From JBGLNJ01 sp964353405 (GTDB taxonomy: Bacteria; Chloroflexota; Anaerolineae; Fen-1058), in contig CAYGWJ010000495.1 of NCBI GenBank assembly GCA_964353405.1, positions 1 to 11,220 on the forward strand: 11,220 bases of DNA, written 5' to 3'. The notes beneath the pieces were generated by a model, which made no database searches, had not been told where the DNA came from, and saw only the letters and a list, made by a program, of their open reading frames with translations. Made by a program: the position numbers and the translations under genes. Of this stretch, positions 6,869-11,220 are shown in pieces (position 1 is the stretch's first letter; each line of letters opens with the position of its first letter).

Positions 6869-6949
6869 CGATGTTGTTAGCCTGCAAGTCTAGTCTAACT
6901 GATTCCGTTAGGAAAGGCAGTGTCATCCGTCATATTCTTTATACGAACA

Positions 6950-9319
6950 TCACTCATTACTTAGCGTGGCACTGCCGCTCACGGGCAATGCTCTGCCTTC
7001 CACTCTAACTGGCCGTGCAAGATACGCCAGGGCTTGCCTCCCGTCCATCGCGATCTCCAAGTAATACCCCTCGCGCTCAGAGGGCACACGAATCACCTTG
7101 ACACAGTCGCAGTAACCGGCATCCTGTGGCAAAAGAACATCCAGGCAGTTTCGGGTTTGCCGGAGAAACTCTTGATTCAGGAAATCGCCTCCTTCGTCAG
7201 GATAGACCGCCAGCGGGTAAATGTGTGCCTCCATCAAATCCTGGAAAAAGTGTGTGCCATACGACGCATCGGGCGTGACGCCCGCCTGCGCCATGGCCAC
7301 TTCCACCAATGCCCGGGCGTTATAGATATCGGCATAGGTGACCGGCACACCCAACTGGATGTTGGAAGATCCCCAACGGCCTGGCCCCACCAAGATAAAG
7401 TCATGCCCCTCCAAGACCTTGTTAAGTCGCCCTATCACGCGCGCCACGTCTGTACGGCGTACCGGGTCCACGATTTGATTGTAGGCAACCCAGTCCACGT
7501 AGACGATGTACTCCACCTGGCTAACCTGGCCTTGGGGCACCATACGCGAGGCCAGAAACACCTTGTCGCCCGCCTGCAGATCAACCGGGATGGGCCGGGC
7601 CGCTTCGCCTCTCATACTGCTCTGTGGGCGGCACTGGAGCAGGTGGAGCGTGAGGCGTGGCCGGCCCGAATCCGGCGTGAGGGTGACCGCAAATTCCATG
7701 TCCACCGGCGCTCGATACTCGCGAGCCAAAGCAGACAGCACGCCCTTCATCAGTGGGACAAACGCGCTGCGCTGCAACAGATTGTCAAACGTGAGCACCA
7801 GGTGATCATACGAAGCCTGCGGCGTGATAAAGAAAAGGGGCAGCACGGCATCACCTTGATCCATGGAAGCGACCCAGAACAAAGCCGGATAGTCTCGCTT
7901 GAGCACCTGGTCAACCGGCAAGGAGACAAGGGCGTTGTTTTCCAGGTCAATCAGGTCAACGAGATGTTGTGAATAGTGCCGCACCTCGGCGGGAGAAACC
8001 TCCGGGCGGAGCATGGGGTGGCTCAGCGTGATCAGGCGAGGATAATCTTCTCCTACTCGTTCCACGGCGCGTGTACCCAGCCCCAGCACCAACCGCACAA
8101 AGCCATCCTCGCGACGCAGGCGCGGACTCCACACGATCGGGCTGTAGCTGAATGCCACACCCGCCAGCGCGGGGAAAAAGTAGCGGCCATAGGTCTGGCC
8201 CTGCACCTCTTGTAACAAAATGGCCATCCGCTCATCATAGTCGAGCATGCCCATGCGACGGCGGTAGAACAGCGCGTCCGGGCTGTAGACGCTGGCATAG
8301 GTGCGGCGAATCGCCAGCGTCAGATCACGCAGGTTCTCTTTGAGGGTTCCCTGGTTGGGACAAAAACCGCTTTCGTACTTGCCGGCAAATGAAGTGCCAA
8401 AGTTATCTTCGAGTAGACTGGACGAGCGGACAATGAGGGGCGTGTTGCCCACCTCGCGCAGAACGTCGCGCAGGCGATCGGCAATCGCTTCCGGAAAGCG
8501 CCCGCGCTCGTGCGCCGCACGAATCTGCGGATATTCGGCTCGGATTTGCTCCTGCGATTTGTATTTCTGGTTGTACTCCAGGCCGTTCAGAGAAAGAAAA
8601 TCATAAAAGACGTTGGCGCCGATGAAATACGAGTCAGGCAACGTCACCTGCTGCGAGATGGCTGGCGCGGTGGCCTGTAGAATCTTCCAGGCCAGCAGCA
8701 TTCCGGCCGCCTTGCCGCCAATCTTGCCGCCGCCGATACGCCGGGACTGGATGAACTTGAAATCGTCTGCTGTGAACCAGCCCTTGGCAACCCGCACGAA
8801 TTCCAGGTGGTCGCTGATCATGGTCTTGATCAGGACGACCATGATCTCTTCCAGGTGATGCCGCACCTGGTCCAGTTGATCCTCTGGCATAGACGCGTAG
8901 CGCTCGGCCTGTCTCAACAACACCTCTGGGGGCGCCAGTTCAGGGTTGAAGGCGAGTGTCGTGTCATCCTTGTGCACACCGCGCCGCGCCAACACTTGTT
9001 CGATAATCTGGTGAAAGAGATCCAACGACAGGTTGTTGGCAAAGTAGAACTCGGTCAGGTGATTACGCATCTTGCGCAGGCGCTCTTCCCACTGAGAGAC
9101 GTCTTCTTCTGCCAGCGGATCGGTTATCCCTTCGCGGCGCTGAGAAAGCACAGCCTTCTCGAGCACTTCTGCCTCAAAGGGGTCCCGGGAAATCACTCCG
9201 CGGCGATAGAGCTCCTCACGCATGCGGTGGCGAATGTGCCGCGCCAGCATGGGATATTGCATGATTTCCAAGTGAATCGTCAGGACGCTGGGAGCATCAT
9301 CAGATAGTAGATCGAACAT
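6950..9319 (-). CDS. PEP-synthase-type ATP-grasp protein without phosphohistidine domain (paralog 2)
   Basis: This 789-residue paralog of the 3085-5463 product aligns with it end to end, with well over half the residues identical by eye. It shares the ATP-grasp signs: GGKAAG with Lys203, VRSSSLLED with Arg298, Glu304 and Asp305, SFAGKYE, MEFAV (Glu542) and LLQCRPQ (Gln562, Arg564). The C-terminal region has GPGRWGS (645-651), LGVPVTYADI, SYGTHFFQDL (His690) and VPSEREG. It lacks two residues present in paralog 1 where LEYYINQKYKS becomes LEYNQKYKS, and its basic loop reads RRIGGGKIGGK rather than RRIGRGKIGGK. The C-terminal 20 residues differ. No His-swivel or PEP-barrel domain is present, so function is unknown beyond probable ATP binding. 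The start at 9319 has no strong SD. The predicted transcription start falls only about 7 bases upstream, so the message may be nearly leaderless. Confidence 0.88.
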   Translation of the reverse strand: MFDLLSDDAPSVLTIHLEIMQYPMLARHIRHRMREELYRRGVISRDPFEAEVLEKAVLSQRREGITDPLAEEDVSQWEERLRKMRNHLTEFYFANNLSLDLFHQIIEQVLARRGVHKDDTTLAFNPELAPPEVLLRQAERYASMPEDQLDQVRHHLEEIMVVLIKTMISDHLEFVRVAKGWFTADDFKFIQSRRIGGGKIGGKAAGMLLAWKILQATAPAISQQVTLPDSYFIGANVFYDFLSLNGLEYNQKYKSQEQIRAEYPQIRAAHERGRFPEAIADRLRDVLREVGNTPLIVRSSSLLEDNFGTSFAGKYESGFCPNQGTLKENLRDLTLAIRRTYASVYSPDALFYRRRMGMLDYDERMAILLQEVQGQTYGRYFFPALAGVAFSYSPIVWSPRLRREDGFVRLVLGLGTRAVERVGEDYPRLITLSHPMLRPEVSPAEVRHYSQHLVDLIDLENNALVSLPVDQVLKRDYPALFWVASMDQGDAVLPLFFITPQASYDHLVLTFDNLLQRSAFVPLMKGVLSALAREYRAPVDMEFAVTLTPDSGRPRLTLHLLQCRPQSSMRGEAARPIPVDLQAGDKVFLASRMVPQGQVSQVEYIVYVDWVAYNQIVDPVRRTDVARVIGRLNKVLEGHDFILVGPGRWGSSNIQLGVPVTYADIYNARALVEVAMAQAGVTPDASYGTHFFQDLMEAHIYPLAVYPDEGGDFLNQEFLRQTRNCLDVLLPQDAGYCDCVKVIRVPSEREGYYLEIAMDGRQALAYLARPVRVEGRALPVSGSATLSNE

Positions 9320-9332
9320 GCCGTGATTTTAC

Positions 9333-9361
9333 CTTAGATGATGTCAAAGCTCAAATGTCAA
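9333..9361 (-). promoter_or_regulatory. Promoter for ATP-grasp paralog 2
   Basis: On the minus strand a perfect TTGACA (9356-9361) is followed after 17 bases by TCTAAG (9333-9338), a 4/6 -10 box. This would start transcription near 9326, about 7 bases before the ATG at 9319. A TAAAAT box slightly further down could place the start at the ATG itself. Either way the leader is very short. Confidence 0.5.
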
Positions 9362-9388
9362 TTCGGGATCGGAATGGGATTGGAGTGG

Positions 9389-9417
9389 TTGACATTTTGC
9401 AGCGTCGAGGGTAGACT
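9389..9417 (+). promoter_or_regulatory. Divergent promoter for GAF fragment and possibly nuoEF
   Basis: TTGACA (9389-9394) is followed after 17 bases by TAGACT (9412-9417), which matches the -10 box at 4 of 6 positions. Transcription would start near 9424, at the GGGAGG SD of the 9437 frame, so that leader too is short. The -35 box is the mirror image of the minus-strand promoter's -35 box: AAATGTCAA (9353-9361) and TTGACATTT (9389-9397) are reverse complements. Confidence 0.55.
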
Positions 9418-9436
9418 TGTTCTGGGAGGTTCTCGC

Positions 9437-9652
9437 ATGACTGCCTCAAACGGCCGCGAGCCGGAACGCCGCACACGTGAGTTGCACGCCCTGACCGAGG
9501 TCGCCAAGATGCTCACCTCTCCGCATGGCCTGCCGGAAGTGCTCCGCGCTGCGCTCGACAAACTGGCCGAAGTGTTCGAGCCGGCCGAACTCGGCGCGAT
9601 GGTTGACAGTCTGTACATCCGCCCGACCAAGGTCTGGGCGCGCATCGCGTGA
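9437..9652 (+). pseudogene. Remnant of a GAF-domain sensor protein, N-terminal fragment
   Basis: This 71-residue frame starts at ATG 9437 with GGGAGG seven bases upstream. Residues 13-53 read like the first helix and strand of a GAF domain in sensor kinases or phosphatases: RELHALTEVAKMLTS, then LPEVLRAALDKLAEVFEPAELGA. A GAF domain needs about 150 residues, and here the resemblance ends at residue 53, followed by 18 unrelated residues and a stop. The next 116 bp in any frame do not obviously continue it. The gene is therefore best read as the decayed 5' end of a larger sensory protein whose promoter and SD survive. A short functional peptide, or a leader for the nuoEF operon, cannot be excluded. 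No promoter was seen between it and nuoE, so its promoter may now drive nuoEF. Confidence 0.5.
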
Positions 9653-9768
9653 TGCATTACACAACGCTCACTTGATAACAAATGTGTGGCCGAGCAGATC
9701 GCCCGGCTGTCCTTCGTTCAACCTACAAGTTTTGCATTGTGTGTCTCATCCTTCCGTGGAGCAAATCT

Positions 9769-10251
9769 ATGAAGTTGTCTGTCAGCGAAATTAACGACAT
9801 CATCGTCCAGGAGGCGCGAGGCGATGGCTCGCTGATCGCGGCGCTGGAAGAGATCCAAGAACACTATCGCTACCTGCCGCCTGAAGCGTTGCTCCTGGCC
9901 AGTGAGCGGTTCGGCGTGCCACTTTCGCAAGTCTACAGCGTCGCCACATTCTACAACGCCTTCAGCTTAAAGCCCAAGGGCAAACACTGCCTGCACGTCT
10001 GCATGGGCACTGCCTGCCACGTGCGCGGCAGCCCCCAAGTGCTTGACCGGCTGCAAACCGAACTGGGCATCAAGCCCGGTGATACCACGCGCGACCGGCT
10101 GTTCACGTTGGAAACCCTCAATTGCCTGGGCGCGTGCGCCTTGGGGCCGATTGTCGTGGCCGATGGCGAATACTCGGGGCAGATGACGCCGCAAAAAGCT
10201 GACCAACTGTTGAAAAACATTGCACTGGCAGAGGCGGAGGCAAAGCGATGA
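9769..10251 (+). CDS. nuoE: NuoE-like [2Fe-2S] thioredoxin-fold subunit
   Basis: This 160-residue subunit carries one [2Fe-2S] cluster and works with NuoF in NADH oxidation. It belongs to NADH dehydrogenases and to NAD(P)-linked hydrogenases and formate dehydrogenases (HydC, HndA, HoxE, FdsG). The helical N-terminus includes LIAALEEIQEHYRYLP and the conserved YSVATFYNAF (56-65). The thioredoxin-like half has the four expected cluster ligands: CMGTAC (Cys78, Cys83) and CLGAC (Cys119, Cys123). Length fits the family. The start at 9769 is chosen because GGAG lies seven bases upstream and the protein begins as NuoE proteins do. A longer in-frame start at 9682 adds 29 unrelated residues. Its stop overlaps the nuoF start in ATGA, so the two are translationally coupled. 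Confidence 0.94.
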   Translation: MKLSVSEINDIIVQEARGDGSLIAALEEIQEHYRYLPPEALLLASERFGVPLSQVYSVATFYNAFSLKPKGKHCLHVCMGTACHVRGSPQVLDRLQTELGIKPGDTTRDRLFTLETLNCLGACALGPIVVADGEYSGQMTPQKADQLLKNIALAEAEAKR

Positions 10252-11220
10252 ATCGTCTCCAAGCTGTAGCAGACTTTCGGGCATGGCAAGGAGAGCTAGC
10301 CGCCGCCTGGGACGAAAGCAAACCCTGTCTGCGTGTGTGCGGTGGAACCGGCTGCCGGGTGTACGGCAGTGAGAAGGTCTGGAACGCTTTCCGCGACGAG
10401 ATCGCCCGCCGGGGCATCAAGGCAAGGCTTGACTTTGATGTCAGAGTGACTGGCTGCCACGGGTTCTGCGAAAAGGGCCCGCTAGTCGCAATTCACCCGC
10501 AGGGCATCTTGTACACGCGCGTCAAGGTGGAAGACGTGCCAGAGATCGTCCAAAAGACGTTGATCGGCGGCGAGACGATCGAGCGGCTGCTCTACGCCGA
10601 CCCACAGACCGGGCAACACGTCCACAAAGAACATGACGTGCCGTTTTACCAGAAACAAAAGCGGCTGGTACTCGATCTCAACGGGCGCATTGACCCGACC
10701 AGATTGGAAGACTATGTAGCGCTAGGCGGCTACACGGCGCTGGTCAAGGCACTCGACGCGATGACGCCGGAACAAATCATCGCCGAAGTCAAGGCTTCCG
10801 GTCTGCGCGGGCGCGGCGGCGCGGGCTTTCCGGCCGGCCTCAAGTGGGAACTCTGCCGCACGAACGTGCAGGTCATTGGGACAGGCTATATCGTCTGCAA
10901 CGCCGACGAAGGCGACCCCGGCGCGTATATGGATCGCTCGGTGATGGAAGGCAATCCGCACCGCGTCATTGAGGGCATGATGATCGGCGCGTATGCCATC
11001 GGCGCGCATCAGGGGTATGTGTACATCCGCGCCGAATATCCGCTGGCCGTCAAAAATCTCAAGATCGCCATCCAGCAAGCCGAGCAGGCCGGGCTGCTGG
11101 GTAAGAACATTCTGGGCAGCGGGTTTGACTTTTCGCTGAGTGTTCGGCTGGGGGCCGGCGCGTTCGTGTGCGGCGAAGAGACGGCGCTGATGGCTTCGAT
11201 CGAAGGGCGCATCGGCGAGC
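10248..11220 (+). CDS. nuoF: NuoF/HydB-like NADH-binding flavoprotein with N-terminal [2Fe-2S] domain, 3' partial
   Basis: The window cuts this gene after 324 residues; family members have roughly 530-630. Residues 20-105 form a thioredoxin-like [2Fe-2S] domain with CGGTGC (Cys31, Cys36) and CHGFC (Cys70, Cys74). Plain Complex I NuoF lacks this fusion, but HydB, HndC and HoxF-type subunits carry it. The FMN/NADH domain follows: GLRGRGGAGFPAGLKW (185-200), CNADEGDPGAYMDRS (217-231), and GAGAFVCGEETAL (302-314). The 4Fe-4S-binding C-terminus lies outside the window. The enzyme would pass electrons from NAD(P)H through FMN to iron-sulfur clusters of a cytoplasmic complex; the partner (hydrogenase, formate dehydrogenase or other) should be encoded next. 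GGAGG lies seven bases before the ATG inside the end of nuoE, and the genes overlap by 4 bases. The symbol reflects the family, not proof of Complex I. Confidence 0.93.
   Translation, partial: MNRLQAVADFRAWQGELAAAWDESKPCLRVCGGTGCRVYGSEKVWNAFRDEIARRGIKARLDFDVRVTGCHGFCEKGPLVAIHPQGILYTRVKVEDVPEIVQKTLIGGETIERLLYADPQTGQHVHKEHDVPFYQKQKRLVLDLNGRIDPTRLEDYVALGGYTALVKALDAMTPEQIIAEVKASGLRGRGGAGFPAGLKWELCRTNVQVIGTGYIVCNADEGDPGAYMDRSVMEGNPHRVIEGMMIGAYAIGAHQGYVYIRAEYPLAVKNLKIAIQQAEQAGLLGKNILGSGFDFSLSVRLGAGAFVCGEETALMASIEGRIGE

Noticed and set aside
6938..6943. TATAAA box just after the stop of ATP-grasp paralog 2, considered as the gdhA promoter
   Set aside because: No -35 or extended -10 element is present at a suitable distance, and the sequence lies in an AT-rich gene end.
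7034..7972. 312-codon plus-strand open frame antisense to ATP-grasp paralog 2
   Set aside because: Same reason: it is a shadow of a strongly supported gene, its His/Gln/Arg-rich composition is typical of antisense frames, and no SD or promoter was seen.
9338..9436. Longer 104-codon version of the GAF fragment starting at 9338
   Set aside because: The extra codons cover both promoters. The ATG at 9437 has a good SD and is where the family-like sequence begins.

Overview
The window looks like a piece of a Chloroflexota (Anaerolineae-like) chromosome. This is an inference, not a marker-gene assignment. It rests on three things: an exported protein with GGGY/GGFW motifs that ends in a YLPIIIRNK tail, a PTPS-related multispanning membrane protein, and two large PEP-synthase-type ATP-grasp proteins of a kind I associate with that phylum. 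No rRNA, tRNA or CRISPR array was seen.

Left part (1-2717, minus strand): three genes lie head to tail with gaps of 23 and 12 bp, so they are probably one transcript. In order of transcription they are a 460-residue exported protein with a modular beta-rich architecture, a 249-residue exported protein with a ZU5-like region, and the N-terminus of a PTPS-related membrane protein. The membrane-protein frame loses its family character near position 141. There it meets palindrome-rich sequence that could be the end of an insertion sequence. A 367-bp gene-free spacer (2718-3084) follows.

Middle part (3085-9319, minus strand): two full-length paralogs (789 and 792 residues) flank a glutamate dehydrogenase gene in the order paralog 2 - gdhA - paralog 1. 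Each paralog has a complete-looking ATP-grasp (PPDK_N type) domain but no phosphohistidine or PEP-binding domain. In their place is a conserved C-terminal region with GPGRWGS and GTHFFQDL motifs. A strong hairpin sits between gdhA and paralog 1, immediately after an extended -10 promoter. This pair around gdhA is the most interesting feature, because the family lacks the parts needed for ordinary PEP synthesis.

Right part (9320-11220, plus strand): a divergent control region carries two opposed TTGACA-N17 promoters whose -35 boxes form an inverted repeat. The plus-strand promoter serves a short remnant of a GAF-domain sensor. An overlapping nuoE-nuoF pair follows, and the window ends inside nuoF. 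The nuoF product has an extra N-terminal thioredoxin-like [2Fe-2S] domain, as in HydB/HndC/HoxF-type diaphorase subunits. The operon downstream therefore probably encodes an NAD(P)-linked hydrogenase, a formate dehydrogenase or a Complex I-like module.

A working picture, which is inference, is an anaerobic amino-acid-using metabolism. Glutamate dehydrogenase links glutamate and 2-oxoglutarate to NAD(P)H, the NuoE/F module handles NADH electrons, and the ATP-grasp pair does something unknown near the pyruvate/PEP node.
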